Notes: generated from the sequence alone by a model not told the origin. DNA of 64,000 bases from an uncultured Hyphomonas sp. (GCF_963678195.1 NZ_OY782759.1:3162001-3226000); one strand, 5' to 3'. Numbered from the stretch's first letter, positions 16,064-25,513 are shown. Program-made: numbers and translations.

Positions 16064-16687
16064 CCGAAGGTTAACACACGGTCAACGTGGTTTGTCTGGA
16101 AAGCTTCACATTCGCCGTGGAAAACTGGTTAACAAAATCCTTCCGAAACCCTGAAAACGCAAGAGCCATGGGCGTTCTGGCCTGTGGAAAACAGATGTAT
16201 TCTTTCCCCCCTGCGCCGGATTGCCGCCCAAAAAATCGGGCACCGCCTGGCCGGGAAAAGGCGCGGATTCCGGCCGCCCCACTATCCCTAGTAGGTCCCC
16301 GCCCCCGAACACACGCAGAAAACGATTCCTGACGGGCCCGATTCCCGGCTCAGGCGAGCAGATGAGTCGCCCCCTGCCCCGATGCGGGCATGAGATTCAG
16401 TCTGGTCGACAATGTAGGAGAAGAAGGAGACAGGCGAGCGACCCGGGCGGAAAACTCGTTGGGGCTGCTCCGTTCCCGGCCTGACCCGGTTGGCGAGCGG
16501 CCCGTCCGCCACCTGCCTCCCGCGGGCTATATGCGCAGAGGCCGCCCCGGACGCAAGGGCCAGAGTGAGTCCATGGCCAGATCAGGCCATGAGCATGCCG
16601 GACTATAACGGACCATCAAATGCTGTCCTGCTGCCGTTCCCCATGCTAGCCATGACTTCACTTGTTTAAAGATGGGAAGGTTTCTCA
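16064..16687. other. intergenic region between nrdA operator and S9 peptidase, containing the SRP RNA gene
   Basis: About 620 bases without a protein gene. It contains the SRP RNA on the minus strand (16426-16520). The 16064-16420 part has TGTGGAAAAC at 16183-16192, one base from a DnaA box, but nothing else that I can assign. The last 100 bases must hold the promoter of the S9 peptidase. Confidence 0.6.
16426..16520 (-). ncRNA. ffs: signal recognition particle RNA, small bacterial type (4.5S-like)
   Basis: Read on the minus strand, GGGTCAGGCCGGGAACGGAG followed by CAGCCCC is the helix 8 core of SRP RNA. It has a GGAA (GNRA) tetraloop closed by CCG/CGG, the symmetric loop sequence GGTCAGG, and AGCAGCC on the other side. 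The ends pair: GGAGGCAGGT (16520-16511) with GCCTGTCTCC (16435-16426), ten pairs including two G-U. The ~95-nt length fits the short form that binds Ffh. A CATATAG -10-like element lies at 16533-16527, and a T-rich stretch follows the 3' end. Exact ends are inferred from the terminal stem. Confidence 0.87.
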
Positions 16688-18763
16688 ATGAAACAGAGAC
16701 TGCTTGCGATGGCCGCGGTGGCCGCACTGCTGAGCGCGGCACCGGCGCTGGCGAAGGAAGACGAGGCGCCCTCGAAGCGCTTCACCGCCGAGCGCGTCTT
16801 CGACATGGAATATGCGACCGACCCGCAGGTCTCTCCGGATGGTAAGACGGTGGTCTATGTCCGCCATTCCATGGACAAGATGACCGACCGCGACACCGGG
16901 CACCTCTGGTCCATCGATCTTGAGACCGGCGCGCACCGCCCGCTGGTGACCGATGTCGCCGCCGGCCGCCCGCGCTGGTCGCCGGATGGCTCGCGCATCA
17001 TCTATATGTCGTCGAACGGCAAGGGCCCGGAAATGCGCCTCCTCTATCTGGACAGCGGCCGCAGCTTCTCGCTTGCCCAGTTCACCGAGGAAGGCCCGAG
17101 CCAGGCCGTCTGGTCGCCCGACGGCAAACAGGTCGCCTTCTCCATGTTCGTGAAGGGCGAGACGCCGAGCTTTGCCAAGCCCCTCTCCCCGCCCAAGGGC
17201 GCCAAGTGGAATGACGGCGTGAAGGTCATCGACGACCTGACCTTCCGGTTTGACGGCGCCGGCTACCTTCAGGACGGCGCCGAGCAGGTGTTCGTGCTGA
17301 CCGTCGATGGCGGCACGCCGCGTCAGGTGACCTTCGGGGAGGCCGACCTTGGCGGGCCGCAATGGCTGGACAATGACACGCTGCTGGTCACCGGCAATCT
17401 GGCCGAAGACCGGAACCTGGACCCGGTCGAAAGCGAAATCTATGCAGTAGACCTCGCCGACGATTCGATCAGCGCCCTGACCAGCCGCGACGGACCGGAC
17501 CTCGGCCCGGTCGTTTCGCCGGATGGCAAGACCATCGCTTTCCGCGGCTATGACGATCACCTGAAGGCCTATGAACAGGCCAATCTCTACCTGATGGATG
17601 CCGATGGCGGAAACGTCCGCGAACTGGCCGCCGACTTCCCGCTGGAGTTCGGCAGCATCGCCTGGGCCCCGAACGGCAAGAGCCTGTACGCCCTCTGCGA
17701 AGACCATGGCGTGCTCAGCGTCTACAATGTCGAGCTGAACGGCAAGGTCAGCGAGGTCGTCACCAATGTCGGCGGCGCCTCCATCGGGCGGCCCTATGCC
17801 GAAGGCAGCTTCTCGATCAGCGAAGGCCGCAAGCCGGTCATCGCCTACACGGCCGGCTTCTCCGACCGCCCGGCCGAGGTCGCCACGATCGGCGCCAATG
17901 GCAAGGACAACAAGGTGCTGACCGCGCTCAATGCCGATGTCCTGCCCTTCCTCGACATGGCGAAAGTGGAAGAGATCCATGTCGCCTCCAGCGCCGATGG
18001 CCGCGAGATCGAAGCCTGGGTTGCCCTGCCGCCGGACTTCAAAGCCGATGGCAGCTTCCCGATGATCCTGGAAATCCATGGCGGGCCGTATGCGATGTAC
18101 TCGCCCTTCTTCGGCAGCGAGATCCAGCGCTATGCCGCGGAAGGCTATGTCACCGTGTGGAGCAATCCGCGCGGCTCGACCGGCTATGGCGAAGAGTTCG
18201 CCCAGCTGATCGACCTCGCCTATCCGGGCAATGACTATGACGACCTGATGAGCGTCGTCGATGACCTGGTCGCGAAGGATTATGTCGATGAGGACCGCCT
18301 GTTCATCACCGGCGGCTCCGGCGGCGGCATCCTGACCGCATGGACCGTCACGAAGACCGACCGCTTCGCCGCAGCCGCTTCGATCAAGCCGGTGATCAAC
18401 TGGATGACGATGGCGCTGGCCGGTGACATCTCGCAATTCGTGCGCCGCCACTGGATCCGCGCCGACCCATGGGCCGATCCGGAAGCCTTCCTGAAATTCT
18501 CGCCGATCCGCTATGTCGACAAGGTGACGACACCGACCATGATCATGGTGGGTGAGGAAGACTACCGCACACCGGCCTGGGAAGCCGAACAGTTCTACAC
18601 CGCCCTGAAAATGAATGGTGTGGACACGGTCTATGTCCGCGTGCCGGGCTCCCCCCACTATATCGCCTCCCGCCCCTCCCGCCTGATCGCCAAGACAGAC
18701 AACATCATGGGCTGGTTCGCGAAATACGACCCGGCGAAGAAGAAGGATGCGGCGGAAGAGTAG
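16688..18763 (+). CDS. S9 family serine peptidase (dipeptidyl/acylaminoacyl peptidase type), exported
   Basis: 691 residues with a signal peptide (hydrophobic to ALAKE). Residues ~40-420 form a WD40-like beta-propeller with repeated SPDG motifs, and ~440-690 the alpha/beta-hydrolase catalytic domain. The nucleophile motif reads GGSGGG (residue ~543) where GGSYGG is usual. The acid is in VGEEDYRTP and the histidine in GSPHYIAS. Such enzymes trim short peptides in the periplasm. A GGGAAGG ribosome site precedes the start. It is transcribed away from the SRP RNA gene. Confidence 0.92.
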   Translation: MKQRLLAMAAVAALLSAAPALAKEDEAPSKRFTAERVFDMEYATDPQVSPDGKTVVYVRHSMDKMTDRDTGHLWSIDLETGAHRPLVTDVAAGRPRWSPDGSRIIYMSSNGKGPEMRLLYLDSGRSFSLAQFTEEGPSQAVWSPDGKQVAFSMFVKGETPSFAKPLSPPKGAKWNDGVKVIDDLTFRFDGAGYLQDGAEQVFVLTVDGGTPRQVTFGEADLGGPQWLDNDTLLVTGNLAEDRNLDPVESEIYAVDLADDSISALTSRDGPDLGPVVSPDGKTIAFRGYDDHLKAYEQANLYLMDADGGNVRELAADFPLEFGSIAWAPNGKSLYALCEDHGVLSVYNVELNGKVSEVVTNVGGASIGRPYAEGSFSISEGRKPVIAYTAGFSDRPAEVATIGANGKDNKVLTALNADVLPFLDMAKVEEIHVASSADGREIEAWVALPPDFKADGSFPMILEIHGGPYAMYSPFFGSEIQRYAAEGYVTVWSNPRGSTGYGEEFAQLIDLAYPGNDYDDLMSVVDDLVAKDYVDEDRLFITGGSGGGILTAWTVTKTDRFAAAASIKPVINWMTMALAGDISQFVRRHWIRADPWADPEAFLKFSPIRYVDKVTTPTMIMVGEEDYRTPAWEAEQFYTALKMNGVDTVYVRVPGSPHYIASRPSRLIAKTDNIMGWFAKYDPAKKKDAAEE

Positions 18764-18835
18764 GCCGCATTCAAGCGAGGGTTGCCAATTACGTGGCGCC
18801 CTCGCATTCTCTCCCCGGATGGAGGGACGTCCGGA

Positions 18836-20608
18836 ATGAAAACCGCCTACGCAGTGGCGCTCAGCGGTCTGGTCACCGCAGGAGCCGGTACGCTGACCTA
18901 CGTGGCCAGCGATGACGCAGGCATCAGTTTAGGCGTCTCAACCGGAATCGGTATTGTCAGTTTCGGGCTAACTCTCTTTTCAACCCTGACACAACCCCGG
19001 GTTCAGTCAGAGGAAGATACCAGGGCCGCGCAGGGAAAGATCCTTCTGGGCGGCATTGAAAACCAGCGTGCGACACGGGTTGAAGGGGCTGTCATTCGGG
19101 AAACCGTTCGGGAAGATGGCGAGGCCACCCGCAGCCTGATCCGCGAAGAGCTGGCCAAAATCGGACAAGATAGCGGCCTCACCCCCGATCAGACTCGCGC
19201 GATCCTCGCCAGTTTCGGATACGAAAATGTGCCGGAGGAGATGTGGGAGGCAAAGCTCCGCGAAAGCGCGGAACGGCTCGCTGAACTGGAAGCGCGCCTG
19301 AAAACTCTGACCAATGACGAACCCGAGATCGCCAATCTTTTGCGGCGTGCGGGCGACGCGATTGACGCGGCGGATTTCGAAACAGCAGACGCCCTGCTGG
19401 CAGAGGCAGAACAACGCGATGTGGAAGCAGGCGAAATACGGCTCACACGCGCCGCACGAAGCCGGGAACAGCGGGCGGAACTTGCCCGCTCATCCGGTAA
19501 ATATGTCGAGGCAGCGAAACATTATGCGGAAGCCGCCCGCAGGGTTCAAAATCTCGATCCGCTGGACTGGGCGCGCCTGAAATTCAATCAAGGCAACGCG
19601 CTTTATGAACGTGGCCAGTTCGATCCGGAACCGCAGCTTCTCCGGCGATCGGTTGTCGCCTATCGCGACGCCCTCAAGGAGCGCACACGCGAGCGCGTAC
19701 CTTTCAACTGGGCCATGACACAGAACAATCTCGGCAATGCGCTCTTTACCCTCGGTGCGCGCGGCGATGACGGCGCCCTCGCGGACGCCATCGCCGCCTT
19801 TCGCGACGCCCTCAAGGAGCGTACACGCGAGCGCGTCCCGCTGGACTGGGCCATGACACAGAACAATCTCGGCAATGCGTTCTTTACCCTCGGCGCGCGC
19901 GGCGATGCCGACGCCCTCCGTGACGCCATCGCCGCCTATCGCGAAGCCCTCAAGGAGCGCACACGCGAGCGCGTCCCGCTGAGCTGGGCCATGACCCAGA
20001 ACAATCTCGGCAATGCGTTCTTTACCCTCGGCGCGCGCGGCGATGCCGACGCCCTCCGTGACGCCATCGCCGCCTATCGCGAAGCCCTCAAGGAGCGCAC
20101 ACGCGAGCGCGTCCCGCTGAGCTGGGCCATGACCCAGAACAATCTCGGCAGTGCGCTCCGTACCCTCGGCGCGCGCGGCGATGCCGACGCCCTCCGTGAC
20201 GCCATCGCCGCCTATCGCGACGCCCTCGAGGAATACACACGCGAGCGCGTTCCATTGGACTGGGCCACAACCCAGAACAATCTCGGCAATGCGCTCGCCA
20301 CCCTCGGCGAGCGCGGCGATGATGACGCCCTCAGTGACGCCATCGCCGCCTATCGCGAAGCCCTCAAGGAGCGTACACGCGAGCGCGTCCCGCTGAGCTG
20401 GGCCATGACCCAGAACAATCTCGGCAATGCGCTCAAGGCCCTCGGAGAACGTGGCGATGATGACGCACTGGAACGGGCGATTGCGGCTTACAGGCTGGCG
20501 CTTGAGGAATTCACCGCCGATCGGACACCTTACTACCACGAACAAACTTCACGAAACCTCGCCCGTGCGGAAGCGCTGTTAGAAGAATGGAAGAATGGCA
20601 AAGACTGA
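18836..20608 (+). CDS. membrane-anchored TPR protein with near-identical 46-residue repeats
   Basis: 590 residues. Residues 1-50 contain two hydrophobic segments (likely membrane anchor), ~60-200 are charged and helical, probably coiled coil, and ~205-570 are tetratricopeptide repeats. Six units of 46 residues share the core WAMTQNNLGNA and the linker ERTRERVP. TPR arrays bind partner proteins; the partner is unknown. The start at 18836 was chosen over a TTG at 18782 because it directly precedes the first membrane segment and has GGAGGG upstream. The stop overlaps the globin gene by 14 bases. Confidence 0.88.
   Translation: MKTAYAVALSGLVTAGAGTLTYVASDDAGISLGVSTGIGIVSFGLTLFSTLTQPRVQSEEDTRAAQGKILLGGIENQRATRVEGAVIRETVREDGEATRSLIREELAKIGQDSGLTPDQTRAILASFGYENVPEEMWEAKLRESAERLAELEARLKTLTNDEPEIANLLRRAGDAIDAADFETADALLAEAEQRDVEAGEIRLTRAARSREQRAELARSSGKYVEAAKHYAEAARRVQNLDPLDWARLKFNQGNALYERGQFDPEPQLLRRSVVAYRDALKERTRERVPFNWAMTQNNLGNALFTLGARGDDGALADAIAAFRDALKERTRERVPLDWAMTQNNLGNAFFTLGARGDADALRDAIAAYREALKERTRERVPLSWAMTQNNLGNAFFTLGARGDADALRDAIAAYREALKERTRERVPLSWAMTQNNLGSALRTLGARGDADALRDAIAAYRDALEEYTRERVPLDWATTQNNLGNALATLGERGDDDALSDAIAAYREALKERTRERVPLSWAMTQNNLGNALKALGERGDDDALERAIAAYRLALEEFTADRTPYYHEQTSRNLARAEALLEEWKNGKD
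19711..20538 (+). repeat. 138-bp tandem repeat array inside the TPR gene, about six units
   Basis: The period is exactly 138 bp (46 codons): CAGAACAATCTCGGCA recurs at 19721, 19859, 19997 and 20135. The stretches starting at 19859 and 19997 are identical for about 150 bases, far beyond what protein constraint needs. The pattern points to recent duplication or gene conversion. Outer units are more diverged, and the last is degenerate. Confidence 0.88.
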
Positions 20609-21002
20609 TCCCCTCACCGACAGCCTCGGCCTGCTCTCTGAGCGGGCCGGGGATGTGACGGGGCGGGTCTATGCGCGCCTCTTCGCAGCGTATCCGGAGC
20701 TGGAGGGGTTGTTCCTGATGGATACGGATGGCGGGGTGCGGGGGTCTATGTTGTCTCAGGCGTTTGAGTGCCTGATGGACCTCGCCGACGGCCCGGGCAC
20801 GATGGCGGAGACGGTGATCCGGTCGGAACGGGTCAATCACGACACGTATGATGTGCCGGCCGGCATGTTCGAAGTGTTCTTCGACATCATCCGCGATGTG
20901 ACAAAGGAAGTGGCGGGCAGTGACTGGTCGCCGTTGATGGAGGCAGCGTGGGCATCGGTTCTGGCCGATGCATCGCGCCTCTCCCAGCCCCTGCCCGCCT
21001 GA
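20595..21002 (+). CDS. single-domain globin
   Basis: 135-residue heme-binding globin. The early segment VYARLFAAYPELEGLF resembles globin helices B-C. Around residue 78, RVNHDTYDVPAGMFEVFF matches the globin F-G pattern (H..Y.V....), giving His as the proximal heme ligand. The length is that of a bacterial single-domain globin without a reductase. It overlaps the end of the TPR gene and is probably translated by coupling. Roles in oxygen or NO handling are possible; none is shown. A hairpin follows its stop. Confidence 0.75.
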   Translation: MAKTDPLTDSLGLLSERAGDVTGRVYARLFAAYPELEGLFLMDTDGGVRGSMLSQAFECLMDLADGPGTMAETVIRSERVNHDTYDVPAGMFEVFFDIIRDVTKEVAGSDWSPLMEAAWASVLADASRLSQPLPA

Positions 21003-21034
21003 AGCGCTGCGGTCCTGCCTTTGACCGCGGCGCT
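21003..21034. terminator. hairpin between convergent genes
   Basis: AGCGCTGCGGTC pairs with GACCGCGGCGCT (11 of 12 positions Watson-Crick and one G-T) around an 8-base loop, directly after the globin stop codon. No T-run follows on the plus strand, so it may act as a bidirectional or Rho-assisted end between the globin and the minus-strand membrane protein gene. Confidence 0.5.
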
Positions 21035-21048
21035 CCAACCGGAAAATT

Positions 21049-21234
21049 CTAGTCGCTGGCGGGGGACTCGTCGCGCGTGCGGGTCTTGCCGGCGCCGATC
21101 ACCATGCCGAGGCCGAACAGCGTAAACGCGCCGACCGCGATCCATGAGGCCTCGATGCCGAGCAGGAAGGCGCCATAGGCGAGCCCGGCGATGAAGATCA
21201 CGAAGCCGATCAGATATAGCGAAAATGTCGACAT
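21049..21234 (-). CDS. small two-helix membrane protein, conserved hypothetical
   Basis: 61 residues with two hydrophobic helices (about 5-27 and 31-49) and a charged, probably cytoplasmic tail. Glycine and alanine are frequent in both helices. The start at MSTFSLYLIG has a CGGGAG ribosome site upstream. The function is unknown. It is a stand-alone gene between the globin and typA. Confidence 0.7.
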   Translation of the reverse strand: MSTFSLYLIGFVIFIAGLAYGAFLLGIEASWIAVGAFTLFGLGMVIGAGKTRTRDESPASD

Positions 21235-21312
21235 GGCATACGCTCCCGGTTGTTATGATTCCAGGAACTAACGCCTCACATACCGTGCGGTTCCCTGCCC
21301 ATAAGGCGAGGC

Positions 21313-21339
21313 GCAGGCCCCGGCGGAACCCGGGCCTGC
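21313..21339. terminator. GC-rich hairpin downstream of typA
   Basis: GCAGGCCC and GGGCCTGC form a perfect 8-bp stem around an 11-base loop, 43 bases past the typA stop on the minus strand. There is no clear T-run, so Rho-independent activity is uncertain. Confidence 0.4.
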
Positions 21340-21381
21340 CATCCGGCAAGTGAAATTGTAGCGCGCTTTATCCGGCGGCGA

Positions 21382-23211
21382 TCAGGCGTCAGATTTCTTG
21401 GCGTTGCGCTTGCGCTCGTGCGGGTCGAGGAAGATCTTGCGCAGGCGGATATTCTCCGGCGTGACTTCCACGAGTTCGTCGTCGGCGATGTAGGCCAGCG
21501 ATTTTTCCAGCGTCATCTGAAGCGGCGGCGTGAGGCGCACGGCTTCGTCCGAGCCGGAGGCGCGCATGTTCGTCAGCTTCTTGCCTTTGAGCACGTTCAC
21601 TTCGAGGTCGTTGTCGCGCGTGTGCTCGCCGACGATCATGCCGCCATACACCTTGTCGCCCGGATGGATCATCATCGGCCCACGGTCTTCGAGGTTCCAC
21701 AGCGCGAAGGCCACGGCCTCCCCCTGCTCCATCGCGATCAGCACGCCGGTGTGGCGGCCCTGGATCTTGCCCTTGTGCGGGGCGTATTCGTGGAAGACGC
21801 GGTTCATGATGGCCGTACCGCGCGTATCCGACAGAAGCTCGCCCTGATACCCGATCAGACCGCGCGTCGGCGCATGGAACACCATGCGTGTGCGGCCCGC
21901 GCCGGAGGGGCGCATGTCCAGCATGTCGGCTTTACGCTCTGACAGTTTCTGAACCACGATACCGGAATGCTCATCGTCGACGTCGATGACGACTTCTTCG
22001 ATCGGCTCCAGCTTGTTGCCGCTTTCGTCTTCCTGCATCACGACCTGCGGACGCGACACGCCAAGCTCGAAGCCTTCGCGGCGCATCGTCTCGATGAGAA
22101 CGGCCAGCTGGAGTTCGCCGCGGCCGGAAACGGTGAACGCTTCGGCATCGGAGGCCCGGTCGACCTTGAGGGCGACGTTGCCTTCGGCTTCTTTCAGCAG
22201 GCGGTCCCAGATCATGCGGCTGGTGACCTTGGTGCCTTCGGTGCCCGCCAGCGGGCTGTCATTGACGCGGAAGGTCATGGAGATGGTCGGCGGGTCGATC
22301 GGCTGGGCCGCAATCGGCTCGGAAACGGACGGATCGCAGAACGTGTCGGCGACGTTCGCCTTGGTCATGCCGGCCAGGGAGACGATGTCACCGGCCTGCG
22401 CTTCTTCGACCGGCACGCGCTCGAGGCCGCGGAAGGCGAGCACTTTCGACACGCGGCCCTGTTCGACGAGGCCGCCTTCGCGGTCCAGCACCTTGATGGT
22501 CTGGTTCGGCTTGATGCTGCCGGACGCGACGCGGCCGGTCAGGATGCGGCCAAGGAAGTTGTCGGCGGAAATCGTGGTGGCGAGGAAGCGGAACGGGCCC
22601 TCTTCCACTTTCGGCGTCGGCACGTGATCCACGACCAGCTGGAACAGCTCGTCCATGTTGGCCTTCGCCTCCTCGTACTGGCTCGACATCCAGCCCTGCT
22701 TGGCCGAACCGTAGAGGATCGGGAAGTCGAGCTGCTCGTCGGTGGCGTCGAGATTGGCGAACAGGTCGAACACGTCATTGACCACTTCGTCCGGGCGGCG
22801 CTCCGGCTTGTCGATCTTGTTGACCGCCACAATCGGCTTCAGGCCGACTTTCAGCGCTTTCGAGACGACGAACTTGGTCTGCGGCATCGGGCCTTCGGCC
22901 GCGTCCACCAGAACGATGGCGCCGTCCACCATGTGAAGGATACGCTCCACCTCACCGCCGAAATCGGCGTGTCCGGGCGTGTCGACGATGTTGATCCGGT
23001 AGCCGTTCCACTCGACCGAGGTGGTTTTGGCGAGAATGGTGATGCCGCGCTCTTTTTCCAGATCGTTGGAATCCATCATCCGTTCAGCGGTCTTCTCGTT
23101 TTCACGGAAGGTGCCGGACTGTTTGAGGAGTTCATCCACCAGCGTCGTCTTACCGTGGTCGACGTGGGCGATGATGGCGATGTTACGCATTTTTTCGATA
23201 GGCGTGGACAT
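21382..23211 (-). CDS. typA: translational GTPase TypA/BipA
   Basis: 609 residues, normal length. The N-terminal GTPase domain shows the P-loop [10 protein letters not shown] (residue ~15), [15 protein letters not shown] (switch 2) and NKID (G4). The beta-barrel, EF-G-like domains III and V and the TypA-specific C-terminal domain follow ([19 protein letters not shown]). TypA binds ribosomes and supports 50S assembly and growth under stress, particularly cold. The gene is monocistronic here. Confidence 0.97.
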   Translation of the reverse strand: MSTPIEKMRNIAIIAHVDHGKTTLVDELLKQSGTFRENEKTAERMMDSNDLEKERGITILAKTTSVEWNGYRINIVDTPGHADFGGEVERILHMVDGAIVLVDAAEGPMPQTKFVVSKALKVGLKPIVAVNKIDKPERRPDEVVNDVFDLFANLDATDEQLDFPILYGSAKQGWMSSQYEEAKANMDELFQLVVDHVPTPKVEEGPFRFLATTISADNFLGRILTGRVASGSIKPNQTIKVLDREGGLVEQGRVSKVLAFRGLERVPVEEAQAGDIVSLAGMTKANVADTFCDPSVSEPIAAQPIDPPTISMTFRVNDSPLAGTEGTKVTSRMIWDRLLKEAEGNVALKVDRASDAEAFTVSGRGELQLAVLIETMRREGFELGVSRPQVVMQEDESGNKLEPIEEVVIDVDDEHSGIVVQKLSERKADMLDMRPSGAGRTRMVFHAPTRGLIGYQGELLSDTRGTAIMNRVFHEYAPHKGKIQGRHTGVLIAMEQGEAVAFALWNLEDRGPMMIHPGDKVYGGMIVGEHTRDNDLEVNVLKGKKLTNMRASGSDEAVRLTPPLQMTLEKSLAYIADDELVEVTPENIRLRKIFLDPHERKRNAKKSDA

Positions 23212-23457
23212 GGGCGGCAGGCTTTCGGGAGGGAAGAAAGGGGAATTCCCGCGCCCGGTACAGGATGCCGCACGGTTTGGCTATGCCCAAGTGTCAGAAA
23301 GGCCCCCGAGGCTGAACAGCTGCCGTACCGGCGACGGCGACGCTTCCTGTTGCAATCGTCATGGAACAGAGCCCTGCCCCACCCATTGGTAAGTTACAGG
23401 GCTGGACGGGACCGCGCGACACAATCCGCGCGCCACATTAGCAGGAAAGGATTCATC

Positions 23458-24033
23458 ATGACGAAACGTGCCGAAAACCGCACCCTCGCCATTCTCGCAA
23501 CCGACGGATTTGAACAGATCGAGCTGACCTCGCCGAAAGAGGCCATCGAAAACGCAGGCGGCACCTGCAAGATCGTGTCGCCGAACGACCAGCGCATCCA
23601 GGGCAACAAGCACCGCGAACACGGTGACTGGTTTGATGTGGATGTGAAACTGGACGAGGCAAAGGCAGAAGACTTCGATGCGCTGCTTATCCCGGGCGGT
23701 CTTTTCAACCCGGACGCCTTGCGCCGGGACAGCAGAGCCCTGGCATTCGCATCCGCTTTCTTCGAGCAGAAGAAACCGGTCTTCTCCATCTGCCACGGAC
23801 CGCAGGTCCTCATTTCGGCAGGCCTGGTCAATGGCCGCAAGATGACGGGTTTCTCCGCGATCCAGCAGGACCTCAAAAATGCGGGCGCTGTCGTGACAGA
23901 CGAAGCAGTTGTCGTGGACGAAGGTCTCGTTACCTCGCGAAATCCGGACGACCTTGGCCAATTCAATGCAAAGATCGTTGAAGAGATCTGCGAAGGCAAA
24001 CACGCCGCTCAGCGCGAGTCCGTGACCGCCTGA
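23458..24033 (+). CDS. DJ-1/PfpI family protein (type 1 glutamine amidotransferase-like)
   Basis: 191 residues with the flavodoxin-like DJ-1/PfpI fold. The nucleophile elbow FSICHGPQVL (residue ~120) contains the conserved cysteine with its neighbouring histidine, and LLIPGG (near residue 78) is the usual family strand. Members include the YhbO/PfpI stress proteins, reported as peptidases, chaperones or glyoxalase-like deglycases; which applies here is open. The ribosome site GCAGGAAAGG precedes the ATG at 23458. A much longer in-frame reading runs antisense through typA and is not real. Confidence 0.9.
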   Translation: MTKRAENRTLAILATDGFEQIELTSPKEAIENAGGTCKIVSPNDQRIQGNKHREHGDWFDVDVKLDEAKAEDFDALLIPGGLFNPDALRRDSRALAFASAFFEQKKPVFSICHGPQVLISAGLVNGRKMTGFSAIQQDLKNAGAVVTDEAVVVDEGLVTSRNPDDLGQFNAKIVEEICEGKHAAQRESVTA

Positions 24034-24094
24034 CCCGGAGGGTTCCGCGCGGTGCCGTCTTGATCAGAGCAGAAAGCTGCTGCATGCGCGTTGC

Positions 24095-25018
24095 ATGACG
24101 AACTCAAACGACATGCCGCTTGCGGCGAAACCGATTGACCGCGCCGCGCACCGCCGACTGGACGAGGCCTGGCTGGAGGAAGATTTCAAACGCGAGGACG
24201 TGCTGATCCTGCTGATGCGCAACGGCGAACCGTTCGTGCATCCGGGCCGCGACAGCGGGCTTGTCTGGATGGGGCCGGAAGCGGCCCGCCTCTCGCCCGG
24301 CTCGCCGCGCCTTTTCCTCGGTGAAGATAAGGCCGGCACGCCCGTGTTCGCCATCGACCTGCCGGAGCGTTTTGCGCTTGAAGGTTCGCTGATCGAAGGG
24401 GCCGGAGAGTTTCTCGATTTCCGGGCCGCCGCCGGATCGATTCCGGAGATGGATGCGAACTGCGCCTCGACCGCGCGGTCAATTTTCATGTGGCATCAGA
24501 GCCACAGGTTCTGCTCAAAATGCGGGTCTGAAAGTGCGATGGTCGAGGCCGGATGGAAGCGGCAATGCCCGTCCTGCGGCGCCGAACATTTCCCGCGGAC
24601 AGATCCTGTCGCGATCATGCTGGCCGTGAAAGACGGCAAGGCGCTGATCGGAAGACAGAAGATGTGGCCGCCGGGATTCTATTCCTGCCTCGCCGGTTTC
24701 TGCGAACCCGGAGAAACCATCGAACAGGCGGCAGCGCGCGAAATATTCGAGGAAGCTGGTGTCGTTGCTGATGCTGCGAGTGCAGAATACGTCGCCTGCC
24801 AGCCCTGGCCCTTCCCCTCCTCGCTCATGGTCGGCCTTATTCTGGAAGCGGAAGGGTTCGATATTTCCATCGACGAAAAAGAGATAGAAGTGGCCCGCTG
24901 GGTCACGCGGGAGGAGATGGTCCGGATCCTGAACCACAGTCACGCAGAGATGTTCGGACCGCCGCCGATGGCAATTGCTCACCACATCATGAAAGTCTGG
25001 TCAGAAAAAGATCATTGA
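24095..25018 (+). CDS. nudC: NAD+ diphosphatase (NADH pyrophosphatase)
   Basis: 307 residues. A zinc ribbon lies around residue 145 (FCSKCG ... CPSCG). The Nudix box GFCEPGETIEQAAAREIFEE near residue 205 is a full match, and the NudC-specific CQPWPFPSSLM follows it. The enzyme hydrolyses NAD(H) to NMN(H) and AMP, and in E. coli also removes NAD caps from RNA. The N-terminal ~130 residues are the usual less conserved NUDIX-like domain. It follows the PfpI gene by 61 bases on the same strand. Confidence 0.95.
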   Translation: MTNSNDMPLAAKPIDRAAHRRLDEAWLEEDFKREDVLILLMRNGEPFVHPGRDSGLVWMGPEAARLSPGSPRLFLGEDKAGTPVFAIDLPERFALEGSLIEGAGEFLDFRAAAGSIPEMDANCASTARSIFMWHQSHRFCSKCGSESAMVEAGWKRQCPSCGAEHFPRTDPVAIMLAVKDGKALIGRQKMWPPGFYSCLAGFCEPGETIEQAAAREIFEEAGVVADAASAEYVACQPWPFPSSLMVGLILEAEGFDISIDEKEIEVARWVTREEMVRILNHSHAEMFGPPPMAIAHHIMKVWSEKDH

Positions 25019-25123
25019 CCGCACACGGAAGGCGTGTTTCGCCTCTCGTTACAGGCGAAATTCTGGAGTTGAGTTCGCGCGAATCACAGTAGTGAGAAAA
25101 TTGCCACTGACAGGAGATCGGAC

Positions 25124-25432
25124 ATGGCAACTGCAACGAAGAAACCGGCTGCAAAAAAACCGGCGGCAAAAAAGCCAGCCGTGAAAAAGCCGGTCGCGAA
25201 GAAACCGGCCGCAAAGGCCGCGACTGCAACGAAAACCGCTGCCGCCAAAAAACCGGCCGCAAAGAAACCCGCTGTCGCTAAAAAAACTGTAGCCAAGAAG
25301 CCGGTTGCGGAAAAGCCAGCTGCAAAGCCGGCCGTGAAGAAAGCCGCTCCGAAAGCTGCCAAGCCTGCTGCTAAGAAGCCGGCCGCTGCCAAGAAGCCCG
25401 CGACAAAGAAACCGGCTGCGAAGAAAAAGTAA
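25124..25432 (+). CDS. histone H1-like Lys/Ala/Pro-rich DNA-binding protein
   Basis: 102 residues made almost only of lysine, alanine and proline with some valine and threonine, in AAKKPA-type pentads. This is the composition of eukaryotic H1 tails and bacterial H1-like proteins, which bind DNA without sequence preference and compact it. A GACAGGAG ribosome site and two strong terminators downstream suggest a well-expressed single gene. The repeat number can vary between strains in such genes. Confidence 0.8.
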   Translation: MATATKKPAAKKPAAKKPAVKKPVAKKPAAKAATATKTAAAKKPAAKKPAVAKKTVAKKPVAEKPAAKPAVKKAAPKAAKPAAKKPAAAKKPATKKPAAKKK

Positions 25433-25453
25433 GCCGGACAATAAAGTTCCAGG

Positions 25454-25489
25454 AAAAGCGGACGCGGGAAACCACGTCCGCTTTTTTTT
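25454..25489 (+). terminator. strong intrinsic terminator of the H1-like gene
   Basis: GCGGACG and CGTCCGC form a stem extended by A-T pairs, with a 10-base loop, followed by eight T residues. It starts 22 bases after the stop codon. Confidence 0.93.
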
Positions 25490-25513
25490 AAGATGCGATC
25501 CGGGCAGATATGA

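Noticed and set aside
16183-16192. DnaA-box-like TGTGGAAAAC upstream of nrdA
   Set aside because: Only one mismatched box, no cluster, no AT-rich unwinding element and no dnaA/dnaN genes, so no origin can be claimed.
16106-16312. 68-codon minus-strand frame between nrdA and the SRP RNA
   Set aside because: No ribosome site, low-complexity content and no recognised feature.
19711-20538. Regular repeats considered as a CRISPR array
   Set aside because: The repeats are 138-bp in-frame coding units without spacers; there are no cas genes.
21967-23457. Upstream extension of the PfpI frame across the antisense of typA
   Set aside because: The extension is antisense to typA; the ribosome site and the family start fix the ATG at 23458.
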